Assembly: GCF_014644535.1 (NCBI RefSeq)
Contig: NZ_BMKW01000005.1
Location: 1-64,000 of the forward strand
DNA from: Neoroseomonas lacus
GTDB lineage: Bacteria > Pseudomonadota > Alphaproteobacteria > Acetobacterales > Acetobacteraceae
Direction: 5' to 3'
DNA length: 64,000 nucleotides
Every line of letters starts with the position of its first letter. Position 1 is the stretch's first letter. Shown here in pieces: positions 52,853 through 61,177 of this stretch. The notes beneath the pieces were generated by a model. It had not been told where the DNA came from. It worked only from the letters and a program-made list of their open reading frames with translations, and did no database searches. The position numbers and the translations under genes are program-made.

Positions 52853-53896
52853 ATGGACTTGCCGAAGGCCGATTTATTGATAAGTACGCCGAGGATTGAG
52901 GTGCTCCACCAGCCCGGTGAAGGCGATCAGCTTCTCTTGATGTTCGGCGGACTAGGGTCCAGAGCGAATGGAGTGACTTTCGTCGGTCATAGGCTCGCAA
53001 CGAAGCTTAACATGCCGGCTATTGGCTTTATGCCGAAGCATGGCAACTGGTACCCCAAGGAAGATATCGAGCTGATCCGCCCGAGCATCGAGCCTTTGCT
53101 GTCCAAATACAAAACCCGTCTGGCCTACGGCTTCAGCATGGGTGGCTACGGAGCCATCAAACACAGCCGGGCGCTGGGCGCGACCCATGTGCTCGCCATG
53201 TCGCCGCAATGGTCGATCGATCCCGAGGTGGCGCCGTGGGAGCGTCGATATCTGCATTTCATCGACAAATGCTCCGAAAATATGGAAATTGTTGATGATG
53301 ATTGTGGTGGTGAAATCTACGTTATATTCGACAACATGAACAAAGATCGATTTCATGCGGAGAAAATTTCGTCGGCCGCTGCAGTTAATTCTATTCAAGC
53401 GCCTCTGACTGGCCACGATACGTGGAAGCTGTTTCTGTCGTCGGCCACCATGCGGGCGCTGTTCGATGCTGTATTCAATGGTGATAAGCTGCGCATGTTT
53501 CAAATCGTACGCGAACGAAGGCGGCTTCTTCCAGACATCCAAACTCGCGTTCTTTGGGCGCGCGCCCTCAAGCACTTCCGCGTGAAGCGCTATGCCGAGG
53601 CGGAGCGCGTGGCACGCCAGGCAGACGCCGCACCAAACCGCGTCCCTGGCGCGGCTTGGTTGCTGGGGGCGATTCTTCTTGAAACGAAGCGCCCATCCGA
53701 AGCTGAAGTGGTGTTGAGGGCCGAGATGCGGCGATTTCCGTCGATCAGATGGCTGGGTGGGTACCTGGTTCGAGCCATCGAGATGCAAGGTCACTATAGT
53801 GAGGCGATGGCAGTGCTTGAGCCTCAATTGGCCTCGCAGCCACATCGGGTGGATCTGCAGAAGGCGGCCCAGCGCATTGCCGCGAAACTGGCTTAG
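52853..53896 (+). CDS. alpha/beta-hydrolase-like protein with TPR C-terminus
   Basis: A 347-residue protein. The N-terminal half looks like an alpha/beta hydrolase: LLLMFGGLGSRANGVTFVGH with an oxyanion-type GG, and nucleophile elbow GFSMGGYGAIKHSRALG. A possible catalytic His is in LTGHDTW. From about residue 225, two or three TPR-like units follow (ARALKHFRVKRYAEAERVAR; AWLLGAILLETKRPSEAEVV). ATG 52853 has GGAG six bases upstream. It is the first cargo gene after the endolysin, with lower GC. It may act on surface polysaccharide. Confidence 0.65.
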   Translation: MDLPKADLLISTPRIEVLHQPGEGDQLLLMFGGLGSRANGVTFVGHRLATKLNMPAIGFMPKHGNWYPKEDIELIRPSIEPLLSKYKTRLAYGFSMGGYGAIKHSRALGATHVLAMSPQWSIDPEVAPWERRYLHFIDKCSENMEIVDDDCGGEIYVIFDNMNKDRFHAEKISSAAAVNSIQAPLTGHDTWKLFLSSATMRALFDAVFNGDKLRMFQIVRERRRLLPDIQTRVLWARALKHFRVKRYAEAERVARQADAAPNRVPGAAWLLGAILLETKRPSEAEVVLRAEMRRFPSIRWLGGYLVRAIEMQGHYSEAMAVLEPQLASQPHRVDLQKAAQRIAAKLA

Positions 53897-54057
53897 CGGT
53901 TCGATAGGGCGGGGCCGTCCGCTACCGAGTTGTCGGATGCGCGCATGGGATTTCTGTGCAGCCTGCCGGCCTGGGGCATCGCCGGGCAGGGCGGACGCGG
54001 CGGTCTGGAGAGGTCAGCGGCCGGCGCATTTTGCGTTACAGGGTCGCTGACGGCTGC

Positions 54058-54453
54058 TCAGGCGGCTTCCATCATCCGCTTCGTGGCGGCCAGGATCAGC
54101 CCCGACCGCGTGAGCCCATGCTGTTCCGCGTAGCTGTCCATGAGGCGGAGGGCATCCTCGGGAAGGGTGATGTTGACCCGGATCGCCTTCGCCGCCCGTG
54201 TGGGGCCAGGCACCAGCACGGCGACGGCGTCGCGGTTCTCCCGATCCCGCATGATGTCGGTCAAGGAGCTCGGCTCCGGCACGGCCTCGCCATCCTCCAC
54301 CATGCCTTCGATATGCAGGGCGAGGGCTTCGGCCGCCATGGCCCGGGCCTCATCGAGGGTCGTTCCAGCGGTCACGCACCCCGGAAAGTCCGGGACGGAG
54401 ACGCCGAAATCGCTGTCAGCGTCCTTGTGGATCAGGGCGATATAATCGGCCAT
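54058..54453 (-). CDS. hicB: HicB family antitoxin
   Basis: A 131-residue protein: DYIALIHKDADSDFGVSVPD and FPGCVTAGTTLDEARAMAAE (the degenerate RNase-H-like HicB fold), followed by a ribbon-helix-helix tail (RVNITLPEDALRLMDSYAEQ HG). It normally neutralises the HicA mRNA interferase and autorepresses. The adjacent hicA is truncated, so this is an orphan antitoxin. Confidence 0.92.
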   Translation of the reverse strand: MADYIALIHKDADSDFGVSVPDFPGCVTAGTTLDEARAMAAEALALHIEGMVEDGEAVPEPSSLTDIMRDRENRDAVAVLVPGPTRAAKAIRVNITLPEDALRLMDSYAEQHGLTRSGLILAATKRMMEAA

Positions 54454-54589
54454 CTCTCAACCTCAACTTCAATCCGGCTTGCTTTTCGATGCTCCGCAGC
54501 GTGCCGACCGGAAGGTCACGCTTCGGGTGGGGGACAGTGACGCGGCCCGCCGCATTCCAGACCTCCTGACGGTCTCTGCCGTATGATTC
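54416..54589 (-). pseudogene. hicA toxin, 5'-truncated
   Basis: The frame encodes the C-terminal signature of HicA: GRVTVPHPKRDLPVGTLRSI then EKQAGLKLR. Upstream are about 15 non-matching codons and a TGA at 54590-54592. The N-terminal part with the GSHH active-site His is missing. The 3' end overlaps the hicB start by 38 bp. The break lies beside the AT-rich glycosyltransferase segment. Confidence 0.75.
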
Positions 54590-54616
54590 TCATCACTGGA
54601 AAGGATGCATCTTATC

Positions 54617-55618
54617 CTAGGCGCTCTCTGCATTGAGAAAATCTCGAACATCAGCGCGCGAGACAAATGCCAAGTTTGAACGATATCCATTGTCTTCAAT
54701 TATCCGCAGATTCCCTGGAAAGATTCGCTGGTCGATATTTTTTGTGTTAGAAATCAATTTATAGTTGTTATGTACATCATTCTCTCTACGAGTTCGCGGG
54801 ATAATCAAGAGCCGACAAGTCGGATTTTTGACAAAAATAACAGTATGGAACGCAGATCCTTCTAGCCCAGCAACAACCGAAGCATTTGCGAAAATTTTAA
54901 CCTGATCGACTAGGCTAAGTGTTTCTGGATGAATAACGATCCAGCCATCCTTAATAATTTCATCCTCAAGGTCGGATTCATCGACAATGCGCCCGGCTAC
55001 ATCAGGGAGCTTGGATCGCGACAGCCAGATACGGGCGCCAACTTCACTTCCGGATGGGATTTTCCCCAAAAAATCTGCATGCTGCGGGTGGAATAGGCTC
55101 GAAATTACAAATCCCGGCTCTGGAATAATCAAATTCTTGATCCGCAAAGGGCGATCGACTATTTGCACGCGCCGCTCGTCAAATCCAGCTAAACTAAAAC
55201 AGTGACGCTGCATTCGCGATAAATGAGGGCGGTGGCTATGAAATAATACTTTGTCGTTACAATACTCACTATCAGTCACCCAAGCTCTTGCCAGAGATTC
55301 TAAAATAAAATGCCCGTAATGCCCAGAAAGAAATCCTCCATATATTGCACTGTCTTCATTAAATGTTTCACTTCATGATTCTATAGAGTATGGCTCTATA
55401 TCATAAGAAGAGTGCAATTTTAATGTTCCATAATTTCTTTCCAATCGCGCTTCTTGTATTGGGCAAAATTGAGCATCAAGTACGGGTAATGCGAGATGAA
55501 TTTGGCGGCCATATTTCGGCAGTGATTTTGCTGGAAATATAAGCGCATCACACGCTTTGGTCGTCGTTAATCTTTCCGGCATTCTCATATCGATGGCAAC
55601 CCTTTTCGTTGATGGCAC
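54617..55618 (-). pseudogene. GT61-family glycosyltransferase with in-frame stop
   Basis: Two same-frame open segments (55618-55373 and 55372-54617) are separated only by a TGA at 55373-55375. Reading through gives ...EPYSIES-stop-SETFNEDSAIYGGFLS and GHYGHFILESLARAW, the conserved GT61/DUF563 core. It is followed by IIKDGWIVIHPETLSLVDQV, FANASVVAGLEGSAFHTVIF and a C-terminal segment. A start at 55588 is also possible. The region is markedly AT-rich against its neighbours, indicating transfer. Its role would be surface glycan synthesis if suppressed. Confidence 0.75.
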
Positions 55619-56244
55619 AATTTACCCAGCATGATCGGCCGGCCCGGCCCATTGGCCCGGGCCCTATCAGTGATCCGACAGATTCTTTCAATCCGACATT
55701 CCCCTGATGGCCAGCCGATACGGCCATCGGGCGGGAGCGTATCGGCGATCCGGCGGCTCTGGCAACGGTGACGGCGCCCGGATGGCGCGCGCGTCGGGTC
55801 TGACCGGTCGGTGGTCGCCGTGGTGGCGGAAATTGTGCCCTGTCGGTCGCGATCTGGGCGCAGTTCTCCCGCCGCCAGCCAGCGCGACCGATACCGCCAG
55901 CGATGCTCAACATCGGGCCGGCGGTGGTGATGGACGCAGCGCGGTTTGGCACTGCTGCCAGAAAGCCTAAGGAATCCGTAGAGGGCGGATTAGCGGAGCT
56001 GCTGCCTAACTCATTGATATAATGGGCAGCTATGAGGCTTTGCAGACCCTTGCCTGACCACTCGGCCACAGGACCAACGTACTGAATACGCACCCCGCCG
56101 CCAGCATTCCGGGCTTACGTTCGTGAGCATGGGGACGCTTACGTGCGGCTCAAAGTGAGGTCGATGCGAATCTCTAACTGTTGAAGACCGAACCAGATAT
56201 TCAACGCCTAGGATCGCTCCCTGACGCTTTTGGGAGAATTCTTT
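55619..56244. other. unassigned cargo segment
   Basis: About 630 bp without a gene I can support. A leftward frame (56093 to 55548) begins plausibly (MRIQYVGPVAEWSGKGLQSL) but becomes low-complexity Arg/Pro/Ala and runs over the GT61 start. It may be a relic of another cargo gene. The block is GC-rich, unlike the adjacent AT-rich GT61. Confidence 0.4.
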
Positions 56245-56517
56245 ATGCCCGATGGGGTGGATACAGCCCACGAGTCGCCCGTCGGACCGCCGCGGGGGCG
56301 GCGCCTGATCGACAAGTTGATCGTTCCTTTTCATTCGGCCTGCGATCAGGGCGACCTGGAGGTGGCAGAGAGATTGTTGCGCGTCGTGGAACTGATGTTG
56401 CTGCGGCGACCGCCCGCCGGCTCGCCTGACATGGATAGGCGCAAGAATCAGGATATCTTCGTCGCCGCCCATGAGCGGCTTTGGGAACTGCGCCATCGCG
56501 TGGCGGAGAGGGTGTGA
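56245..56517 (+). CDS. conserved small protein of Acetobacteraceae type
   Basis: A 90-residue protein starting at ATG 56245, eight bases after GGGAG: RLIDKLIVPFHSACDQGDLE and VAERLLRVVELMLLRRPPAG, then VAAHERLWELRHRVAERV. The helical repeat looks conserved and host-like. Function unknown. It lies just before the second endolysin-end remnant. Confidence 0.65.
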   Translation: MPDGVDTAHESPVGPPRGRRLIDKLIVPFHSACDQGDLEVAERLLRVVELMLLRRPPAGSPDMDRRKNQDIFVAAHERLWELRHRVAERV

Positions 56518-56552
56518 TTCGCTGCCACTTGGTCCCAGCCTGAGGCGGAGGG

Positions 56553-56627
56553 GTGATCAATGGCGGGCTGAACGGGCTGGAGGATGTGCGGCGGCGGTAC
56601 GCGGCCGCGCTAAGGGTGGCGGGGTAG
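56553..56627 (+). repeat. endolysin 3'-end remnant 2
   Basis: About 89 percent identical to 52669-52743. It keeps the reading frame to encode INGGLNGLEDVRRRYAAALR then VAG and a TAG stop. There is no upstream endolysin sequence, so it is a scar from recombination or a sequential insertion. Confidence 0.8.
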
Positions 56628-56716
56628 GCTCGCTATCCGGGGGCTGTCGGTTGACAGCATCCACCTCGTAGAGCCCTCCTGCCGACATGAAAGCCGCGCA
56701 AGGCGGCGCCAAAAAT

Positions 56717-57718
56717 ATGTCGGAAGGAAATGCCTTGATCAATCGTCGAGCTCTGCTGAGCGCACTTGGCGCCATGCCTTTGTTGCCCGCGCTACCCGTA
56801 CTGGCGCAGCCAGCCTCGGCGTGGCGGCCCGACCGGCCGGTGCGATTCATCGTAGGCTTCGCGGCTGGGGGCAGCACCGATACCTCGGCGCGGCTTGTCG
56901 CGAACGCGATCGGCGGCCCGCTTGGCCAGCCGGTGGTCGTTGAGAACCGCGTCGGCGGCGCCGGCAATATCGGGTCGGAGTTTGTCGCCCGCAGCGCGCC
57001 GGATGGGTTGACCTATGTCGTCGCTTCGGTCGGCACCCATGCGACCAATCAGTTTCTCTACAAGTCGCTGCCCTTCCATGTGGCGAATGACTTCACGCCC
57101 GTGTCGCTGGTGTTGATCAGCGCCGCGGTGGTGGTGGTGAAACCGTCCCTGCCGGTGCGCGACGTGGCCGAGCTGATCGCCTATGCGCGTGCCAATCCGG
57201 GCAAGCTGAACATGGGCACCAGCGGCGTGGGCGGCACCCAGCATTTCGCCGGCGCACTGTTCGAGGAGAAGGCGGGCGTGACCTTCACCCACATCCCCTA
57301 TCGAGGCGGCGCGCCGGCGATGGCGGATCTGGTGGCCGGGCGACTCGACCTAGTGTTCTCGCCGCTGGCCGAGACCATGTCCTTCATCCAGAGTGGCCAG
57401 GTGCGCGCCCTTGGTGTCACCAGAATGCAGCGCATGCCGGCACTGCCTGACATCCCGCCCATCGCCGACGCGGTGCCGGGCTATGAGTTCAATTCCTGGA
57501 TCGGCATCTTCGGCCCGGCGCGGCTGCCAGTGCCCATCGTCCGCAGCATGTCCGAGGTCATCACCGCTGGCGTCCGCTCGCCAGAGGTGAGCCGGCGCAT
57601 GACGGACCTCGGCTATCTGCCAATGGGTGGCGGGCCGGAGGAGATGGCGGAAGTGCAGCGCCGCGACCTCGCCACCATGGAGCAATTGGTGCGCGTGACC
57701 GGCGCCAGCGCGGACTGA
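56717..57718 (+). CDS. Bug-family substrate-binding protein (tripartite tricarboxylate transporter)
   Basis: A 333-residue periplasmic binding protein. The signal peptide is MSEGNALINRRALLSALGAM with a PASA cleavage region. Family motifs are RFIVGFAAGGSTDTSARLVA, VVENRVGGAGNIGSEFVARS, HIPYRGGAPAMADLVAGRLD and LPDIPPIADAVPGYEFNSWI. It normally binds carboxylates for a TctAB transporter, which is not present here. It is a metabolic cargo between endolysin remnants 2 and 3. ATG 56687 is an alternative start. Confidence 0.92.
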   Translation: MSEGNALINRRALLSALGAMPLLPALPVLAQPASAWRPDRPVRFIVGFAAGGSTDTSARLVANAIGGPLGQPVVVENRVGGAGNIGSEFVARSAPDGLTYVVASVGTHATNQFLYKSLPFHVANDFTPVSLVLISAAVVVVKPSLPVRDVAELIAYARANPGKLNMGTSGVGGTQHFAGALFEEKAGVTFTHIPYRGGAPAMADLVAGRLDLVFSPLAETMSFIQSGQVRALGVTRMQRMPALPDIPPIADAVPGYEFNSWIGIFGPARLPVPIVRSMSEVITAGVRSPEVSRRMTDLGYLPMGGGPEEMAEVQRRDLATMEQLVRVTGASAD

Positions 57719-57744
57719 TCAGCCCTCAGGCGGCGCGGGAGGTT

Positions 57745-58188
57745 CTAGCGCAGAATCTGACGAGGCGACGTCTGTGCGGATGGTGAATGGGCTCGAGGAT
57801 GCGCGGCAGCGTTATGCGGCGGCGCTGCGGGTGGCCGGGTAGTCGCAAGCATTCTGGCCATTCCAGCAATAAGCCGAAGGCTCTCCGGCTCCAAGGTCTC
57901 TAAGATTTTAAAGAATCCCTGTGTTTTGCGCCCCACCCGACGGTCCGGCCTGGCCGCTTCTGGAGTTTCGAAAAACCAATCCACAGGGCGCCCAAGTGCC
58001 TGAGCGAACAGCCACAGCTGTCCAATATGAATACGGTTATGGCCGAGCTCAAACTTGCTCAGTTGCTGCGATGTTATTCCAGCGCAGGCAGCAAGCGAGG
58101 CTGCGGTCATTTGAACTTCGAGCCGGGCTTGCCTGACACGTTGCCCAACAAGCGTGTCCATAGGATCAGCGATCAAGGAATCGAGCAT
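57745..58188 (-). CDS. XRE regulator with C-terminus derived from antisense endolysin remnant
   Basis: A 147-residue protein with an XRE HTH: VRQARLEVQMTAASLAACAG, ITSQQLSKFELGHNRIHIGQ, and a following VDWFFETPEAA segment. The last approximately 30 residues (TTRPPAAPPHNAAAHPRAHS) are encoded by the reverse strand of endolysin remnant 3 (57780-57842) and beyond. The protein is therefore a junction chimera. Start ATG 58188 is chosen; 58161 or 58203 are possible. Confidence 0.8.
   Translation of the reverse strand: MLDSLIADPMDTLVGQRVRQARLEVQMTAASLAACAGITSQQLSKFELGHNRIHIGQLWLFAQALGRPVDWFFETPEAARPDRRVGRKTQGFFKILETLEPESLRLIAGMARMLATTRPPAAPPHNAAAHPRAHSPSAQTSPRQILR
57780..57842 (+). repeat. endolysin 3'-end remnant 3
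   Basis: The plus strand encodes MVNGLEDARQRYAAALRVAG and a TAG stop, matching the last residues of the endolysin. It is shorter and more diverged than remnant 2. The antisense strand forms the end of the XRE gene. Confidence 0.78.
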
Positions 58189-58392
58189 ACCCCGAGAATG
58201 CATATTAATCGCGTAATTTTCAACCTAGAGTTTTGTGGGCAGAACACGCTCTGCATCGATCGATGCGAAGCGCACTCTTTCTCGTCGGAGGCATCATCCG
58301 GTGCGCCGGGTCGTCTCCTCCTTGGCTCAATCGGTGAGCTATGAAGACGGCGCGATGACGCGCAGCAATTGCGCCCTCCGACCGTGCGGCCT

Positions 58393-59184
58393 CTACGTAC
58401 TGGCCGTCGTCACGAGAAGGGGAGGCATGGTTTTGAAGAAACTAATATCGCCGGCATTCATGACGCTCAGCTCTTCAACCGCTTCAGCATAGTCTGGCTG
58501 CTCCACGGCGCGCTGCGTCGTCACACCTTTTGGCTTCGCGTTGCGATGTGGAAGCGGTTCTTTCCGCTTCAGGCCGCTGACGGCCTCCACCGCGCTGAGA
58601 AAACGCTCCAAGTGATCGAAGCGGCCGATGATGTAATTGCGGCGCCGCACAAGCCGCCGCGCGACATCCGCATCGGGAGTCCCGAAGATGAGGCGGAGCT
58701 GCGTATTCATGCAATTGGCCCTGAACGCGCCATGGTGCCGTATCGCCTCTAAGAGCGTCATATTACTCAATGCAGCGTGCGCTGGATGTTCAGTGCGATA
58801 GCGGATATAGTCATATAGAGACACCATCCGTTCAATTGGTTCACGCATCACTGAGAGAATTACTCGACGCCTGTGCGTCATTTGAATCAACGGATGTCGA
58901 AATCCTATATGTCCAACAATAATCAGTAAATTGTCGTAGAAATCGGTATTCTTTTCCAAGAATGACTGAATTTGTGACTCTCCTCCGGCTCGTATTCTCA
59001 CATTTTCATGAAATATAGCGAAGCGTTCAAACATGCGTGCTAAGGCAGTATTCAGGCTGGCGCCCCCTGTCTTCTGCACGTGCACAAAAAAATACATGGG
59101 CAGCGCACGGAGCGGAAGGCCCGTGGGCATTCGGTCGACGACGTCAGGGTCCTGCGCGCTCTTGCCTGATGCGGATTCTTGCAT
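58393..59184 (-). CDS. sulfotransferase family 2-like protein
   Basis: A 263-residue protein with a 5'-PAPS-binding loop (YFFVHVQKTGGASLNTALAR) and the 3'-phosphate-binding segment SVMREPIERMVSLYDYIRYR. The spacing is that of family-2 sulfotransferases (heparan/chondroitin type). It may sulfate a surface glycan. ATG 59184 follows AAGGA; ATG 59199 is an alternative. It is cargo near the right end, with neither transport nor PAPS genes nearby. Confidence 0.85.
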   Translation of the reverse strand: MQESASGKSAQDPDVVDRMPTGLPLRALPMYFFVHVQKTGGASLNTALARMFERFAIFHENVRIRAGGESQIQSFLEKNTDFYDNLLIIVGHIGFRHPLIQMTHRRRVILSVMREPIERMVSLYDYIRYRTEHPAHAALSNMTLLEAIRHHGAFRANCMNTQLRLIFGTPDADVARRLVRRRNYIIGRFDHLERFLSAVEAVSGLKRKEPLPHRNAKPKGVTTQRAVEQPDYAEAVEELSVMNAGDISFFKTMPPLLVTTAST

Positions 59185-59268
59185 GCCTGTCCTTAGCACA
59201 AAGATCCTAACCCCTAGGTCGGCCCGGGAAACCCCCCCCGGTCGGCACCTTTTGCGGTTAGATGCCCG

Positions 59269-59925
59269 TCATCCGCCATCCCGCTTTTCACCGCGCGCCA
59301 CAATCGTCAGCGCGCCATCTGGCAGAGGCCGCTGCAGCGCCTTCGCCTCATCCCACGGCGCCGTCATCCATGCCTCGCGCTCATCCTCCTCGGTCAGGAT
59401 CACCGGCATCGCCTTCGGGTGGATCGCGCCGACCTCCGCATTCGGCTCGCAGGTCAGGAAGGCGAACAGGTCGGCCGTGACCTCACCCTCCTTCACCTTC
59501 CGCACCGACTTCCACTGCGGCGTCCAGATCCCGGCGAAGAAGGCGAGGGGGCGCTCCTCGCCGAGGGCGAACCACGCCGGCGGCTTCTTGCCATCCGGCT
59601 GCGGCTCCGGCTCGCTGAAGCTGGTGAAGGGCACCAGGCAGCGATGTTCCACGCCGAGCCATCGCCGCCAGTGTGGGGACGCGGTGTTGCGCACGTTGGT
59701 GACGCCGGGGTCCGTGTTGCGGCCCTTCAGCACGAAGGCCGGGCTAGGCATGCCCCAGCGGGCCATGGCGAGCTCGCGCCCATCCGGCGTGTTGCGCACG
59801 ATCGGCGCGGCATAGTCGGGAAAGACGCCTGGCATCGGTGCCAGGTTCCCGGCGATATCGTTGAGCGTCATCGCCAACTGCCGGATGGCGGCCTGGTTTG
59901 AGACGATCGAGTACAGGTTGCACAT
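59269..59925 (-). CDS. SRAP / YedK-like abasic-site peptidase
   Basis: A 218-residue SRAP protein: [20 protein letters not shown] with catalytic Cys2, [25 protein letters not shown], then the [11 protein letters not shown]is segment. The usual GFYEW is replaced by SFSEPEP. YedK/HMCES crosslinks to abasic sites in single-stranded DNA and may protect phage or host DNA. GGAGGA sits just before this ATG, although the frame is open upstream. Cys2 must be N-terminal for activity, so this start is the meaningful one. Confidence 0.92.
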   Translation of the reverse strand: MCNLYSIVSNQAAIRQLAMTLNDIAGNLAPMPGVFPDYAAPIVRNTPDGRELAMARWGMPSPAFVLKGRNTDPGVTNVRNTASPHWRRWLGVEHRCLVPFTSFSEPEPQPDGKKPPAWFALGEERPLAFFAGIWTPQWKSVRKVKEGEVTADLFAFLTCEPNAEVGAIHPKAMPVILTEEDEREAWMTAPWDEAKALQRPLPDGALTIVARGEKRDGG

Positions 59926-60294
59926 ATAGTCCTCCCACACATCCTCGAGCTCGTCGGGCCAGCGCGCCGTCACCTGCGGTATTGGTCCGCGCCGCGCCTG
60001 ATAATCCGCCGACCCGGCATCAACGGCGAGGCTCATGCGAATGTTGCGGTTGCCGCAGATGCCGCAGCGTAGGCGGCGCTCCAATTCCCGCTTCCGGATG
60101 GCCGGGCCGAAGCGTTCGATTGCCTGGGCGATGCCGACGGCTCGGTAGGCGTGGCAGACCGATGCGTCGCCGGAGCAGCTGAACGTCAGGTAATGGCCCG
60201 ACGCGGCGCCGCCTCCGTCATCCAGGCGCAGCCCGTCCGGGTGCAAGGATTCGGCTGGCGTCCATCCTGGGTGCCTGGGTGTGGCGGATGGCAT
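59269..60294 (-). CDS. in-frame upstream ORF running into SRAP (possible fusion)
   Basis: From ATG 60294 the frame is continuous through 59926 into SRAP with no stop. The upstream 123 residues contain [40 protein letters not shown] and a zinc-knuckle-like [15 protein letters not shown], then [19 protein letters not shown]. Either the upstream gene lost its own stop or it is translated as a 341-residue fusion; SRAP alone is made from the internal start. The upstream part is probably a separate conserved phage protein. Confidence 0.6.
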   Translation of the reverse strand: MPSATPRHPGWTPAESLHPDGLRLDDGGGAASGHYLTFSCSGDASVCHAYRAVGIAQAIERFGPAIRKRELERRLRCGICGNRNIRMSLAVDAGSADYQARRGPIPQVTARWPDELEDVWEDYMCNLYSIVSNQAAIRQLAMTLNDIAGNLAPMPGVFPDYAAPIVRNTPDGRELAMARWGMPSPAFVLKGRNTDPGVTNVRNTASPHWRRWLGVEHRCLVPFTSFSEPEPQPDGKKPPAWFALGEERPLAFFAGIWTPQWKSVRKVKEGEVTADLFAFLTCEPNAEVGAIHPKAMPVILTEEDEREAWMTAPWDEAKALQRPLPDGALTIVARGEKRDGG

Positions 60295-60303
60295 CGCGAT
60301 GCG

Positions 60304-60588
60304 TCAGGCCAGCGGCCGTGCGGATTTGATCCACGGCGGGATCGTCCGATGGTCCAGCCAAAGGTCGACGAGATACGGGATCGTGCCCGGGGCGCCGAAG
60401 GTATGGCCGTCGAGCGGGCAGCCCGGCAGTCGCAGACGGCAGATATAGCCCCCGGGCTGGCAATCGATCGTGGCGCCGCGGTGTTCATAGCTGGGGCCGC
60501 CGAGAGGGCCGGTGCCTGCCTTGGGGGTCGGCTCCGGGCGGGTAGATAGGTCGATTCTGGCGGGCTGGAGGTCGAGCGTGTCGGTCAT
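60304..60588 (-). CDS. hypothetical protein upstream of SRAP
   Basis: A 94-residue protein: MTDTLDLQPARIDLSTRPEP, GGPSYEHRGATIDCQPGGYI CRLRLPG, then YLVDLWLDHRTIPPWIKSA. Two Cys within 15 residues. It is 10 bp upstream of the next start, so the two are probably cotranscribed with SRAP. No known function. Confidence 0.55.
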   Translation of the reverse strand: MTDTLDLQPARIDLSTRPEPTPKAGTGPLGGPSYEHRGATIDCQPGGYICRLRLPGCPLDGHTFGAPGTIPYLVDLWLDHRTIPPWIKSARPLA

Positions 60589-60805
60589 GGCGGCAGGCTA
60601 GCCGACCGAGAACGGGATGAGAACATGGAGGCCGCGCCGGCATGCTGGCGCCGAAGGCTATTGAGCGACTGCGTGACTTCGCTTCGAGGTCTGAAGGACC
60701 CGCTGTCCTTGCCTGACGATCGGGCTGGGCGGAATTCCTAGTTTCGAATGTCGGTCGTGTCGGCGTGAGCTTGGAACTGGTGGGCGCGCGCAGGTTGGTT
60801 GGTAA
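60589..60805. other. gap without gene
   Basis: About 217 bp between two leftward genes. I see no credible gene, tRNA or repeat here. Confidence 0.4.
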
Positions 60806-61120
60806 TCACACGGGTGCGCGCGAACCAGCGCCCAACCACATCTCGTCCATATTGCCGTCCACCGCGAGCATCCAGTCCCATGAGGGTTCGGGAGCAAGCG
60901 CACCGCTTTCGACAAGCCACATAAGGAATTTGTCTTCACGGAACGCTGCGGACCGCCCTTGACCTGGGTTTGCATCGATCCAGGCGGCCCGTGCCGCTGT
61001 GGGATCAATCGCCTGCAATGCTCGGTACGTGCCCCAAACACTCAAGCTCTCCGCGTCGCGGCTCGTGACAGAGATCAGGGTTCCCGCTGGGATCATCGGG
61101 AGTTCGAATTGATGAGCCAT
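60806..61120 (-). CDS. hypothetical protein at right prophage end
   Basis: A 104-residue protein: MAHQFELPMIPAGTLISVTS, RDAESLSVWGTYRALQAIDP and EDKFLMWLVESGALAPEPSW. It has normal codon use and no recognised motif. It is the last gene before attR. Confidence 0.55.
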   Translation of the reverse strand: MAHQFELPMIPAGTLISVTSRDAESLSVWGTYRALQAIDPTAARAAWIDANPGQGRSAAFREDKFLMWLVESGALAPEPSWDWMLAVDGNMDEMWLGAGSRAPV

Positions 61121-61151
61121 ACCTGCACCGTATCACGCCGTCGCTGGCAGA

Positions 61152-61177
61152 TAAGCCGGGTACTTCACCCCGGCTTA
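61152..61177. repeat. strong hairpin near attR
   Basis: TAAGCCGGG (61152-61160) pairs perfectly with CCCGGCTTA (61169-61177) around an 8-base loop TACTTCAC. It is about 120 bp inside the attR core and close to the 5' end of the gene at 61120. Confidence 0.6.

Noticed and set aside
54013..54051. Possible terminator GTCAGCG/CGCTGAC after hicB
   Set aside because: Stem of only 7 bp with a 25-base loop and no T-run; too weak to annotate.
54469..54699. Leftward frame overlapping the hicA remnant
   Set aside because: Different frame from the VTVPHPKRDLP signature; no family match.
55548..56093. Leftward 181-codon frame MRIQYVGPVAEW...
   Set aside because: After a plausible start it becomes low-complexity and overlaps the GT61 start. 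I kept it only as part of an unassigned segment.
60658..61041. Leftward frame overlapping the gene at 60806-61120
   Set aside because: Arg/Cys/Trp-rich composition typical of shadow frames; the other frame has normal composition.
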